A stretch of DNA of 64,000 bases from MGML01 sp034416335. GTDB taxonomy: Bacteria; Chloroflexota; Dehalococcoidia; Dehalococcoidales; UBA2162. The first letter of the stretch is position 1, and each line of letters starts with the position of its first letter. The stretch spans positions 62,001 through 126,000 of the forward strand of contig DAOULV010000003.1 in the NCBI GenBank assembly GCA_034416335.1, read 5' to 3'. The notes beneath the pieces were generated by a model. The model saw only the letters and a program-made list of their open reading frames with translations. It ran no database searches and was not told the origin of the DNA. The translations under genes were made by a program, and so were the position numbers. Shown here piece after piece: positions 7,796 through 16,958 of the stretch.

Positions 7796-9829
7796 TTACT
7801 TCCCACCCTCTGCAAACCGCCGGAAATAATCAGTGCATATGTCCCGCCATAATCCGGCGTTTTTATATTGTTCTTCCAGTCTTTTACGGACGTGTTCGTA
7901 TCGCTGCGGGTCTACTTTATCCTTCAGTTTTTCCCAGGCATTGCACATTCCAGCCACGTATTCGACTCCCGAATTATAGCGATATTCTAACTCATCATAG
8001 AGCATCCTTCCCGATTTTAGCCGGTAGTCCCAGGGAACGTGGTGGAACCACAGCAGGTATTTTTCAGGGCAGGTCTCCAATTTACCGTATTCTTCGCACA
8101 TCGGACTGAAATACTGATCGGTAGCATTACTGCCGGTGCTGCTGCGGTCGAACCCGAGACCTTTATTATCAGCTCTGTGATAATATACCGAATTCCAGTC
8201 TTCCCTCCCGGCACCACCGAAAGCAGGAGCGGGACCGTAATGATGCCCTTCCTGCATAATATGGTGCAGACCGAGCGGCGTCATATAATTAACGCAGGCT
8301 TCCCAGGCACCGAGCATCATCTTTTTAATAGAATCGACAACATCGGAGTCGTTCGACCACGTCATCCGTGTCCATTCTTCGCAGATATCTTCGCTTTTTA
8401 GTGAATGGTCCCACGCCAGGCGTCCGTATGCGTACCAGTTCGCCTGGGCAAAGTGATGGCCGCACCAGTTTCGTTCCGAGCCGGTATTTGCCACGCCGAC
8501 TATAGCCGAATCTTCATTCCCGAAAAGCGAACCGTCGATAACTCCCGAGACCGGCGAGTCCTTTCCTCTCGAATATGTATCGGAATCCAGGACCTCTTTC
8601 CACATCGGTGCTAGATAGACCAGGTGAACCGCCTGCCCGAGGTACTCCTGTGTAATCTGCAGTTCGAGAGCCAGCGGTGTTTCCGGCATGGCGCCGAAAA
8701 GAGGATGAAAAGGTTCTCTCGGCTGAAAATCTACAGGTCCGTTTTTCACCTGTACAAAAGCTCCGGAATCAAACTTACCGTCAAGCGGCATAAATTCTCT
8801 GTAGGCGCATTTAGCCCTGTCTTTATCGATTGAAGTATCATAAACAAACGCTCTCCAGAGTACCACTCCCCGGTGAGGACGCAGTGCATCGACCAGCATA
8901 TTGGCACCATCGTGGTGGTCCGCGCCGTAATCCTGCGGACCCGGCTGCCCTTCAGAAGCCGCTTTAACCTGAAATCCTCCGAAATCCGGTATCAAACCGT
9001 ATATTTCATCGACTTTTTCCTTCCACCATCGGGCTACTTCAGGTTCACGCGGGTCGGATGTCGACAGTCCTCCCAGCTTCACGGGGGCATCGAAAAGCAC
9101 CGACAGGTAAATCCGTATGCCGTACGGACGCAATACATCAGCCAGCGCCGCCGTCTTGACTAAATAATCGGTACTCAGGCTTTCAACCTGGCTGTTAGCA
9201 TTGTTCAGCACAGACCCGTTTATCCCAATTGACGCGCAAGTCCTGGCGTAATCACGGTATCGCGGATCGATTTTTTGCGGCAACTCAGCCCACTTCCACA
9301 ATGAGGCGCCGGCATATCCACGCTCAACAGAACCATCGATATTGTCCCAGTGGCACAAAATCCTGCGGTGAATCCGGGGATAGCTAAGAATATCGATTCT
9401 TCTTATATCCCGGTATGTCTGGAGTAGTCTCAGGAAATGGAATACTCCCGTTATCAGACCTGTATTGGAGTTTGCAGTAACGATAATCCACTCGTTTTCA
9501 TCGGCCTTTACGTGGCGAATTAAAAAACCGTCTTCTCCCATTGCCAGACAATCCGCCCCGGGTACAACCAGGTCAATTTTAGTTAAATCTTCAACGGTGC
9601 CTAAAATCAGCCCGTTGTGAGAAGGTTTCGTTCGCCTAACCGGTATCTTTTTATCAAGCATTGCCGGCAGGGCAAGGTCCAGTTCATACCTTATAACCTC
9701 GTACGCCGGGCCCTTTCCGAGTATCGTGATACTATCTATCGTCTGGCGGTATTGCTCCAGCCTGGCATCATCATTTACTATGCAATATCGCAGCCATAAC
9801 CGGTAACCGTCTTCATTCTTATACATCAT
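7796..9829 (-). CDS. aguA: GH67 alpha-glucuronidase
   Basis: 677 aa, the full length of family GH67. The enzyme removes 4-O-methyl-glucuronic acid from the non-reducing end of xylo-oligosaccharides. The general acid lies in KAASEGQPGP (Glu293) and the paired general bases are Asp367 (GPVDFQP) and Glu395 (ITQEYLGQ), 28 residues apart as in characterised enzymes. There is no signal peptide, so it acts in the cytoplasm on imported oligosaccharides. No xylanase, xylosidase or sugar transporter is adjacent, which makes it an orphan hemicellulose gene and a likely horizontal acquisition. The start is the ATG at 9829, followed by a second Met. Confidence 0.95.
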   Translation of the reverse strand: MMYKNEDGYRLWLRYCIVNDDARLEQYRQTIDSITILGKGPAYEVIRYELDLALPAMLDKKIPVRRTKPSHNGLILGTVEDLTKIDLVVPGADCLAMGEDGFLIRHVKADENEWIIVTANSNTGLITGVFHFLRLLQTYRDIRRIDILSYPRIHRRILCHWDNIDGSVERGYAGASLWKWAELPQKIDPRYRDYARTCASIGINGSVLNNANSQVESLSTDYLVKTAALADVLRPYGIRIYLSVLFDAPVKLGGLSTSDPREPEVARWWKEKVDEIYGLIPDFGGFQVKAASEGQPGPQDYGADHHDGANMLVDALRPHRGVVLWRAFVYDTSIDKDRAKCAYREFMPLDGKFDSGAFVQVKNGPVDFQPREPFHPLFGAMPETPLALELQITQEYLGQAVHLVYLAPMWKEVLDSDTYSRGKDSPVSGVIDGSLFGNEDSAIVGVANTGSERNWCGHHFAQANWYAYGRLAWDHSLKSEDICEEWTRMTWSNDSDVVDSIKKMMLGAWEACVNYMTPLGLHHIMQEGHHYGPAPAFGGAGREDWNSVYYHRADNKGLGFDRSSTGSNATDQYFSPMCEEYGKLETCPEKYLLWFHHVPWDYRLKSGRMLYDELEYRYNSGVEYVAGMCNAWEKLKDKVDPQRYEHVRKRLEEQYKNAGLWRDICTDYFRRFAEGGK

Positions 9830-9970
9830 GTTCTTTTCACTATAAGGCTGAAGCCAATCTAGAGGCAGAGTGTACTATCTCAAAGAACAGGTAAGCAAGG
9901 AACAGGGAGTTTATCCAGATACACCGGATATTCCAGACTTTGACCATTGATTACATTATCAGAAAATTCA

Positions 9971-10117
9971 TTAATAAATAAGGCAAGTATTATCAGTCTC
10001 AGGGAAAACAAAGGAAGTATCAGATTGCGTCATCGTAGACTGTACAATCAGGATTACAAGGGCGGCAACAAGTAGCAGTAAAATAATTGCGCTCGATATA
10101 AAAAAACGCTTTTTCAA
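9971..10117 (-). CDS. Small single-pass membrane peptide (TTG start)
   Basis: 48 aa, starting at a TTG (10117) with a perfect AGGAGGG site 5 bases upstream and ending at TAA (9971). The peptide begins MKKRFF, then a continuous hydrophobic stretch of about 19 residues (ISSAIILLLLVAALVILIV), then a polar tail with one Cys near the end. It lies upstream of aguA, 141 bases before its start, on the same strand. Function unknown. It could be a regulatory membrane peptide. Support comes from the ribosome site and the clean topology. Confidence 0.55.
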   Translation of the reverse strand: MKKRFFISSAIILLLLVAALVILIVQSTMTQSDTSFVFPETDNTCLIY

Positions 10118-10423
10118 TTCGTCCCTCCTGAAAACGCGCAGCTACCTAAAACTAAAAACCACAATTCGACAAAGTCGTCAGGAATTTTATCTTACATAGA
10201 TATATACATATGTGTTTCAATTATCGATAAAGTATTGTGGCTGTATAGAGTATAGTTCGCACCTGAATCAATGTCAATAGTTTAATGTCGCATACGACAA
10301 ATAATCCGATTTTTTTATATTTTCCCTGGAACTTAGAGTGGAATTATTATTGCCAAAAATGGAATTATATTGTATGATTACTGCCACCGAGTATTAACCG
10401 TTTTCATCAGAAAGGAGAAACCG
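10118..10423. other. Divergent intergenic region
   Basis: About 300 AT-rich bases between the leftward small peptide and the rightward acetyltransferase. A short inverted repeat TGTCG-CATA-CGACA (10286-10299) could be an operator; evidence is weak. No further gene seen. Confidence 0.35.
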
Positions 10424-10924
10424 ATGGCAGAAAGTCCAAAAATAACAGTTCGTAAAATGACCAGGGGAGATCTTGCCAAGATAAATGCCGTTGACAATTC
10501 ACTACGGGGCAGGAACAGGGTCACCACCTGGCCGTTCTCTTTTGATATGTACTGGAGAATATATGAACCCGAGATTTGCTACGTTGCAGAATTGAATGGT
10601 GACGTCGCAGGTTTTGTCGCCGGGGTTATCGAGAAAGAAGAAAGAAGCAAATTTCTCATCAACCAGCCGCGCACGGTTGCAAGTCCGATAGGCGACAACC
10701 CGAAAGTGGGATGGATTGAAATGATGGGTGTTCATGCCGATTACTGGGGTAAGGGTATCGGTATGGCATTAATAGACGCTTTTACCGAAGAATGCCGGAA
10801 AAACGGAGCGATGATGAGAATCGTTGTCAGAGATGACGATGAACCGCTAAAAAGCTTCTTAATCGGACGTGGTTTTAACCGGTCTATCTTCGTTTCCTAC
10901 AACAAGGATCCCAGGCAGACCTAG
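10424..10924 (+). CDS. GNAT-family N-acetyltransferase
   Basis: 166 aa. A RimI-like acetyltransferase: N-terminal KITVRKMTRGDLAKI, then the acetyl-CoA pyrophosphate-binding motif as GVHADYWGKGIGMALI (Q/R-x-x-G-x-G/A type), then a C-terminal SFLIGRGF strand. The start at 10424 is preferred to one 54 bases upstream because AAAGGAGAAA directly precedes it. The acceptor (protein N-terminus, amine or polyamine) is unknown. It is a monocistronic unit closed by the terminator at 10946. Confidence 0.8.
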   Translation: MAESPKITVRKMTRGDLAKINAVDNSLRGRNRVTTWPFSFDMYWRIYEPEICYVAELNGDVAGFVAGVIEKEERSKFLINQPRTVASPIGDNPKVGWIEMMGVHADYWGKGIGMALIDAFTEECRKNGAMMRIVVRDDDEPLKSFLIGRGFNRSIFVSYNKDPRQT

Positions 10925-10945
10925 TCATCCGACTGAATAATTAAA

Positions 10946-10981
10946 ACAATGCACTGACCAAAAGTCAGTGCATTGTTTTTT
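10946..10981 (+). terminator. Rho-independent terminator
   Basis: A perfect 13-bp stem (ACAATGCACTGAC / GTCAGTGCATTGT) with loop CAAAA and a run of six T. It ends the acetyltransferase transcript. Confidence 0.9.
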
Positions 10982-11078
10982 ATAACCGTAACAACCGAAA
11001 TCATCACCTGGAAATACAGGATGACAGAAAGTAAAAAATCATATAAACTATCTACGAATAATTTAGAGGAGAGAATAC

Positions 11079-12839
11079 ATGGCGGACAAAATTTACAAAT
11101 GTCTGAATCCTGTCGGTATTCACGAACCGGTGGAATTTTCACCACTGTCGCCGCGCCTTGATAAGCTCGACGGCAAAACAATATTCGTGAGTATCGGCGC
11201 GGGTGGTGAACAGGATATCACCATTCCCCTGCCCAAGAAACTGCAGGAGAAGTACCCGCAGGTAAACTGGATAATCCAGGGAGCCGGACCCCACCTGACG
11301 AAAGCAGGAAGTATTTCTCTAACCGATGAGCAGGTGGAAAGCGGAGAGATAGACGCTCTGATACGCGGAGTAATCTGGTGACACGGAGCTATATGGGAGC
11401 AGTTGCCCCACTTAGCGACAATTGAAAAACGCGGTATTCCCAGCGTCTTTATTATCTATGAAGACCAGGACGAATGTTTCGAGCAGGCATGCAGACTCAA
11501 CGGTATTCCCCATCTAAGACGTATTAACTGCTCACGCGTCATCCCCGGACCAGAGGACGTCGACAGGTGGATTGACGACCTGCTCGATGCTCTTGTCAGA
11601 CCCCTCACTGCCGAGGAAAAAGCCGGCGGTAAATGGGAAGAACCTGACAAGAGGATACTTTTTGAAGGTACCCTTGAAGAGGCAAACGAATTCTATCAGC
11701 AGACAATGATAGTACCCACACTCCAGAATGCTCCTTTCTCTATTTATACCGACGGTATGCCGATAGTAATTCCCACGGAAGAACGGGTCGCAAAGATGCT
11801 TACCGGTACCAGCCACAAACCTGATGAGATTATCACCTATCAAGCCGACCACAGACTCGGCGACAGAATAAACCAGATGGGCAGCTCCGGCGTTAAAGGC
11901 GAACCGGTCTACTTTATGCCGATGAGACGGAAAGCAACGGTAGAGAAGGTTGCCACGATCGGCGTCATGGCAGGATGCAAGCCGGAACATATGCCGATTC
12001 TGCTGACGATGGCTGAATCCGGCGGCGGCTGCAGCGACGGCCGCGGCGGCGGATCTTTTTGTATCTCCGGTCCTATCGCCAGAGAGATTGGTATGAATTT
12101 CGATGTAAACGTACTCGGTCCCGGCAATCCCTCCAACCGTTGCCTGGGACGCGCTACCGATCTTATGTGGCGTAATTTCGGACAGCAGATTCCCAGCGTA
12201 AATAACTGTGGTGTTTATGGCGGTGGTATTACAAACGTTTTCCCTGAGAATGCCGACGCACTACCACCGGGATGGCAGGGTCTGAATGAAGAATACGACT
12301 TTAAAAAAGATGAGAGTATATTAATACCGGCTGGTGCTGGTGGCGGCGGTACGCACTTCTCCCCTGGAGGATACCGCGCATTCCAGAAGAGCGGTCACGG
12401 AGGAATAGCCAGGCGTCTGGGTGTAAAAGGCGTTCCAGGTCCTAAGAACTGGCTTGAATACGAAGTACCGGGCTGGTGGAAATGCGGAGAAGGTGGCATA
12501 TCAATTATTATGCTTCCTGAAATGGCTCAGCACCTGTACGAAGCTGGTTTTAAATCCAAGGATGATGTATATGAATGGATTTATAAGCAGAGTTTCACGA
12601 CGGTCAGGGAATACCGGACTCACTCCTGGCCCGATATGCGCACCAACGCCTGGAAGGGTATTGAAAAGACATCCGGTAAACACTGGTTGGAACTTGACGA
12701 GGATTATATGGTTCCCGCCTGTGAAGACCCCTTCAGCAACCTGATTATCGTAACGGGCGGCGGAGAAGAAATGGCTCTTATCGGTGGCGGTCGCATGGCA
12801 GGAATGGACGCAGCCTGGCATATCGACCCATGGCGGTAA
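11079..12839 (+). CDS. UGSC-like family selenoprotein, copy 1 (in-frame UGA = Sec101)
   Basis: One gene of 586 aa if the TGA at 11379-11381 is read as selenocysteine; otherwise it splits into a 100-residue fragment and a fragment with no proper start. The N-terminal Rossmann-like domain ends in RGVIW-U-HGAIW, then LATIEKRGIPSV. This matches the layout of UGSC-motif proteins, where Sec (or Cys) plus Gly-Ser/Ala follows a strand and precedes LExxGIPTV. The large C-terminal domain has KATVEKVATIGVMAGCKPEHMP and many Gly-rich loops; I do not know its fold. The paralogue at 57257-59017 has exactly the same length and its own UGA at the equivalent point. A SECIS-like hairpin follows at 11394. Presumably a redox or reductive enzyme; substrate unknown. 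Confidence 0.85.
11394..11410 (+). promoter_or_regulatory. Putative SECIS hairpin of UGSC-like copy 1
   Basis: Stem UGGG-(bulged A)-GC / GC-CCCA capped by loop AGUU. The loop lies 20-23 nt after the UGA. Copy 2 has the same GC-AGUU-GC apex at the same distance although the stem sequence differs. Confidence 0.65.
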
Positions 12840-12865
12840 TCCTTACACACATCCGGAAAAATCCG

Positions 12866-12898
12866 GAAGGGCTGGCAGAAATCTGCCAGCCCTTCTTT
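12866..12898 (+). terminator. Rho-independent terminator
   Basis: 14-bp stem (GAAGGGCTGGCAGA / TCTGCCAGCCCTTC) with a very tight loop, followed by TTTAT. It closes the selenoprotein transcript. Confidence 0.85.
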
Positions 12899-12932
12899 AT
12901 CGGCAGCAAACAGAATCCTACATACATCTTCA

Positions 12933-12961
12933 TTGACAATTAACGAAAATTTCGTTATAAT
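12933..12961 (+). promoter_or_regulatory. Consensus promoter with embedded operator; leaderless start
   Basis: Perfect TTGACA (12933-12938), 17-base spacer, perfect TATAAT (12956-12961). The spacer contains a palindrome AACGAAA-A-TTTCGTT (12942-12956), so a bound repressor would block polymerase. The ATG is 7 bases after the -10 box, so the transcript should begin at or within a base or two of the start codon and carry no ribosome site. Confidence 0.8.
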
Positions 12962-12967
12962 CGCGGC

Positions 12968-14488
12968 ATGAATAATAATTTGAACCCGGCAGAACAGATA
13001 ATCCAGCGTTTTGGAGGTCAATCTTCACTGGCAGTTATTCTCGGCAGGCGGCAGAGTACGGTACAACACTGGGCAAGAACCGGAAGGATACCGTCGCAAT
13101 GGCATGAGAAACTGCTGAAAACAGCCCGTGAAAGAGGAATCCCCCTGGAACCGAAAGACTTCATTACCCAGCAGACATTATCCATTGAGCCCGCAGGAGG
13201 GAAACTCGGTATTCTTATCATCGGCCTGGGAGCGGTCAGTTCCACCTTCATGGCAGGCGTGGAACACGTCAGGCGCGGCATGGGAAAACCGTTCGGTTCC
13301 ATCACCCAGATGGCAACAATAAGACTGGGCAAGCGTACCGATAAAGAAGCCCCGCTGATTAAAGATTTCGTCCCTCTGGCAGACCTCGACCAGTTAACTT
13401 TCGGTGTATGGGACCCTATTCCCGATGATGGTTATCAAGCCGCCGTAAAATGCGGTGTTCTCAACCGTACCGCGGATATCGAACCTATTGCCGATTTCCT
13501 TAAATCCATCAAACCGATGCCGGCGGTGTTCGACAAGGACTATGTAAAACGTATCAGCGGGACCAACGTTAAAAAGGCGAAAAACAAGCTTGAACTGGTT
13601 GAAGCTGTCAGGAAAGATATACGCGACTTCAAGGCGAAGAACAAGTGCGACAGGCTTGTAGTAATCTGGTGCGGTTCCACTGAAAAGTATATCGAACCTT
13701 CCAGCGTTCATCAGAATATGAAAAATTTCACAAAAGGTCTCGAAGCAAACGATAAGAGAATCGCTCCTTCTCAGATATATGCCTATGCCGCACTTATGGA
13801 AGAAGTACCATTCGTAAACGGTGCCCCGGCTCTTACCGTCGACATACCGGTACTTGAAAAACTTGCCGTCGAAAAGAATATTCCGATATGCGGCAAAGAC
13901 TTTAAGACCGGCCAGACTCTGGTAAAAACGGTAATCGCCCCTATGCTTAAAGCGCGTATGCTGGGCTTGAACGGCTGGTTTTCCACGAATATCCTGGGGA
14001 ACCGCGACGGCGAGGTTCTGGACGAACCTGAAAACTTCAAAACCAAGGAAGAATCAAAACTCGGCGCGCTTGAATATATACTCCAGCCTGACCTTTATCC
14101 GGACCTGTATTCAAATGCGTATCACAAGATACGTATAAACTACTACCCTCCCCGCGGTGATGATAAAGAAGGCTGGGACAACATCGATATATTCGGCTGG
14201 CTGGGCAGAAGGATGCAGATTAAGATAAACTTCCTGTGCTCGGATTCCATCCTCGCCGCTCCTCTGGTACTGGACCTGGTACTGTTTATGGACCTGGCAA
14301 AACGGGCAGGTCTCGGAGGAATCCAGGAATGGTTATCTTTCTACTTCAAGAGTCCCCAGCACGCATCTTCCGTATACCCCGAACACGATCTCTTTATCCA
14401 GCAGACAAAACTGAAAAACACTCTCAGGTGGATGATGGGTTCCGACCAGATAACTCACCTTGGAATGGAATACTACCTGGACGAGTAG
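12968..14488 (+). CDS. ino1: HTH-domain fusion to myo-inositol-1-phosphate synthase
   Basis: 506 aa. Residues about 8-60 form a small helix-turn-helix (IIQRFGGQSSLAVILGRRQS, then TVQHWARTGRIP), resembling the short HTH module of some phage and plasmid regulators. From about 77 the chain is an inositol-3-phosphate synthase: Rossmann motif IIGLGAVSS, WCGSTEKY, DFKTGQT with the conserved Lys, NGWFSTNILGNRDG, and SDSILAAPLVLDL. It converts glucose 6-phosphate to inositol 1-phosphate with NAD+, for inositol lipids or compatible solutes. The fusion suggests an enzyme that also binds DNA. The palindrome in its own promoter is the obvious candidate site (inference). The mRNA appears leaderless. Confidence 0.88.
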   Translation: MNNNLNPAEQIIQRFGGQSSLAVILGRRQSTVQHWARTGRIPSQWHEKLLKTARERGIPLEPKDFITQQTLSIEPAGGKLGILIIGLGAVSSTFMAGVEHVRRGMGKPFGSITQMATIRLGKRTDKEAPLIKDFVPLADLDQLTFGVWDPIPDDGYQAAVKCGVLNRTADIEPIADFLKSIKPMPAVFDKDYVKRISGTNVKKAKNKLELVEAVRKDIRDFKAKNKCDRLVVIWCGSTEKYIEPSSVHQNMKNFTKGLEANDKRIAPSQIYAYAALMEEVPFVNGAPALTVDIPVLEKLAVEKNIPICGKDFKTGQTLVKTVIAPMLKARMLGLNGWFSTNILGNRDGEVLDEPENFKTKEESKLGALEYILQPDLYPDLYSNAYHKIRINYYPPRGDDKEGWDNIDIFGWLGRRMQIKINFLCSDSILAAPLVLDLVLFMDLAKRAGLGGIQEWLSFYFKSPQHASSVYPEHDLFIQQTKLKNTLRWMMGSDQITHLGMEYYLDE

Positions 14489-14518
14489 ATTTCTCAATAT
14501 AATAATGAAATGTAAAAG

Positions 14519-14548
14519 AAAAAGGGATTGGCAAACCAATCCCTTTTT
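14519..14548. terminator. Bidirectional terminator
   Basis: AAAAAGGGATTGG-CAAA-CCAATCCCTTTTT, a perfect 13-bp stem with A-run on one side and T-run on the other. It serves both ino1 (plus) and the small gene on the minus strand. Confidence 0.9.
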
Positions 14549-14571
14549 CCTAAGTACTTAATCAGCTGTAA

Positions 14572-14760
14572 TTAGCCGGCACATTCATCGAGGAATGCTT
14601 TCTGGTCCCGGCTCTTCTCGACCGGCTGTAAACTCATTGTGAGTTCTTCGATCTCTTTCTCAATAGCAGAAAGAACATCGGTGCCGGCATCCTGGCCTTT
14701 CTTTTCTTCGAGTTCTGCACGTTTCTTGTTGATTGCGTCGATGATTTCTACTTCTGTCAT
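14572..14760 (-). CDS. Small coiled-coil hypothetical protein
   Basis: 62 aa. Nearly all helical and charged, with heptad-like spacing (IIDAINKKRAELEEK, then AIEKEIEELTMSL), ending in a Cys-containing tail. The ATG at 14760 has an AGGAGAGG site. It has its own promoter with an operator-like palindrome (14807-14836) and a terminator. No family recognised; a small structural or adaptor protein is possible. Confidence 0.65.
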   Translation of the reverse strand: MTEVEIIDAINKKRAELEEKKGQDAGTDVLSAIEKEIEELTMSLQPVEKSRDQKAFLDECAG

Positions 14761-14806
14761 TCTTCCTCTCCTTTTATTTTTCCCTGTTGAGAAGGTGTTA
14801 CGTTTT

Positions 14807-14836
14807 ATCTTACACTAAAGTGTAACCCATTCTCAA
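14807..14836 (-). promoter_or_regulatory. Promoter with palindromic operator for the small coiled-coil gene
   Basis: On the minus strand TTGAGA (14836-14831) and TAAGAT (14812-14807) are 18 bases apart. A perfect palindrome TTACACT-TT-AGTGTAA (14825-14810) fills the spacer and overlaps the -10 box. Confidence 0.5.
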
Positions 14837-15008
14837 GTTATGTTATAATCATTATATACTATTATCATAAGATTAGTAAACTATTATTTTCCACTTATTT
14901 GTGCGATTTTTTTCATTTCCGTGATGACTGATTAACGGTTTTTTCTCAGCTTTTTTTACGTGCCTGGAACAGGTAAAATAAATATCTGAATATATGCAAG
15001 GAGGACAA

Positions 15009-16958
15009 ATGACTATTATCGATGAAATGACGGGAAAAGGTGCCCCTGCCTGGCCCTATCCTGTCAATTACGGAAAGGAAAATGAATTTTCAACCGATGT
15101 CCTTGTAATCGGCGGCGGGATTGCCGGATGTCACGCTGCAATCAACGCCGCTAAAAAGGGGGCAAAGGTTATAGTCCTTGAGAAAGGTGCCACCATACGC
15201 AGCGGCTGCAGCGGTGCGGGGGTTGACCACTGGGGAGCTGCCTACACCAATCCCTGCTGCAAAGCCGACCTTGAAAGAGCCGCCGACTCCAGCGAAAGAC
15301 GACGGCCCTGGGCGAATGGAATGCTCAGCTACATCACGATGAAAGAGTCATGGGATGCCCTGCTCGACTGCGAAGGAATGGGTATGAATTTCCGCGATGA
15401 GGACGATGAATTCGCCGGCTCTCCTATCCGCGATGAAGAAACCAAGGTTATGTTCGCCTACAACTATATCTCCAGAGTCAATATCCGCGTGAATAACGGT
15501 GCCAAAGTCAAACCGGCGCTTTACAAGGAACTGTTACGCCTCGGGGTAAATGTAATCGATAGAGTAATGGTCACCGGTTTCCTCACCGAGGGTGGGAAAG
15601 CAGGCAACCGGGTAATCGGAGCAATGGGCGTTAACATACGCACCGGTGAATTCTATATCGTAAATGCAAAATCTACCGTTCTCAGTGCAGCCCAGTACTC
15701 GGGTATCTGGGTATTCAATACCGAACTGGCCGGTTCCTCCGTACACCTCGATGATCCCAATAACGTCGGTGAAGGAACCGCCGCCGCCTGGAGAGCGGGA
15801 GCTGAACTTACGCTGATGGAACGTAGTAAAGGTCCCGCCCACGGAAGCTTCGGCTGGCCAAGGTTCGGCGTCGGCAGCCCGACGAATACCTGGTACCCAT
15901 CCAATATCGTCGATGCTAACGGCAGGCAGGTCCCCTGGGTAGACCGTGATGGTAAATTCGTACTGGACATACACGAAAGGTCCATTTCTCAAGCCGGTTC
16001 GACACCGCATCCCGACCTCTTCGGCATGATTGAAAGAGGTGAGATTGTTATGCCGCTTTACGCGGACCTTACGAGCATGCCGGAAGACGAACGAAAAGCA
16101 ATCTGGGACCTGATGCTGACGAATGAAGGAAAAACACGGGTCCCCGTTCACAAGGTGTTCGGTGAAGCCGGTTTCGACCCTGAAAAAGATATGCTTTACG
16201 CCCCGATTACCAAACTGGAAGTCGGCGGTGAAGGACTCGGTCCGCCTTTATGGAGAACAGCTTCATCCGGCGGCGGATGGGGAAGCGGCGGTCTTGTAGC
16301 AGACTGGGACCTGAGAAGCACTTTACCCGGCCTGTATGGAGCCGGAAACGCTCTCGCCGGACAGAACGGAGGACATCCCGGCGCCGCTACCACCGGACGT
16401 TATGCCGGAAGGAAGGCAGCCGAATATGCGACGACGGTGGACTCCGCGACTCCGATAAGAGAACAGATAGATACTGAAAAAGCCAGAGTCTACCAGCGTA
16501 TCGGCCAGGGTGGAGATGTAGGATGGAAAGAACTGAACTCCGGTACGGCAAGAGTCATGCAGATATTCTGCAACGCCTACAAGAGCGAGAAGATGATGGA
16601 AACAGGTTTATGGTGGCTGAATTCCATCAAAGAAAGTGAAGCTGCCCGAACCTATGTCAGGAATCCTCATGAACTGGAACGGTACATCGAGTGTCTCTCC
16701 AGATTAACTGTCAGTGAGATTATACTCAACGCTTCTCTGGCACGGAAATCATCAAACAGGACCCTGGATTTCAACCGCGTTGACTATCCTGAAGTCGACC
16801 CGGAGGAATGGAATAAATACATAACGTTAAAACTGGAAGATGGTAACGTGGTTACCAGGGATCTCCCCCTGAATTATTACCTGCTCGAACCTTATTCATC
16901 CACGTTCAAGGATAACTACGAGGTTCATGCAAGTCTGAACGAAGCGAGGGCGAAATAA
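15009..16958 (+). CDS. FAD-dependent fumarate reductase/AprA-type flavoprotein
   Basis: 649 aa. Dinucleotide motif VLVIGGGIAGCHAAINAAKKG (about 32-52) with EKGATIRSG, the FAD-binding fold of the succinate dehydrogenase/fumarate reductase and APS reductase flavoprotein family. GLYGAGNALAGQNGGHPGA near 440 is the second FAD contact. The ATG at 15009 follows AAGGAGG; an in-frame ATG 15 bases earlier overlaps that site and is rejected. The stop overlaps the start of the next gene (TAATG), so this is the catalytic partner of the iron-sulfur/NAD(P)H oxidoreductase at 16958. Substrate unknown. Confidence 0.82.
   Translation: MTIIDEMTGKGAPAWPYPVNYGKENEFSTDVLVIGGGIAGCHAAINAAKKGAKVIVLEKGATIRSGCSGAGVDHWGAAYTNPCCKADLERAADSSERRRPWANGMLSYITMKESWDALLDCEGMGMNFRDEDDEFAGSPIRDEETKVMFAYNYISRVNIRVNNGAKVKPALYKELLRLGVNVIDRVMVTGFLTEGGKAGNRVIGAMGVNIRTGEFYIVNAKSTVLSAAQYSGIWVFNTELAGSSVHLDDPNNVGEGTAAAWRAGAELTLMERSKGPAHGSFGWPRFGVGSPTNTWYPSNIVDANGRQVPWVDRDGKFVLDIHERSISQAGSTPHPDLFGMIERGEIVMPLYADLTSMPEDERKAIWDLMLTNEGKTRVPVHKVFGEAGFDPEKDMLYAPITKLEVGGEGLGPPLWRTASSGGGWGSGGLVADWDLRSTLPGLYGAGNALAGQNGGHPGAATTGRYAGRKAAEYATTVDSATPIREQIDTEKARVYQRIGQGGDVGWKELNSGTARVMQIFCNAYKSEKMMETGLWWLNSIKESEAARTYVRNPHELERYIECLSRLTVSEIILNASLARKSSNRTLDFNRVDYPEVDPEEWNKYITLKLEDGNVVTRDLPLNYYLLEPYSSTFKDNYEVHASLNEARAK

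Noticed and set aside
11079..12839. Pseudogene with nonsense mutation
   Set aside because: A paralogue 46 kb away has UGA at the equivalent position, equal length and a similar hairpin; two independent identical nonsense mutations are unlikely.
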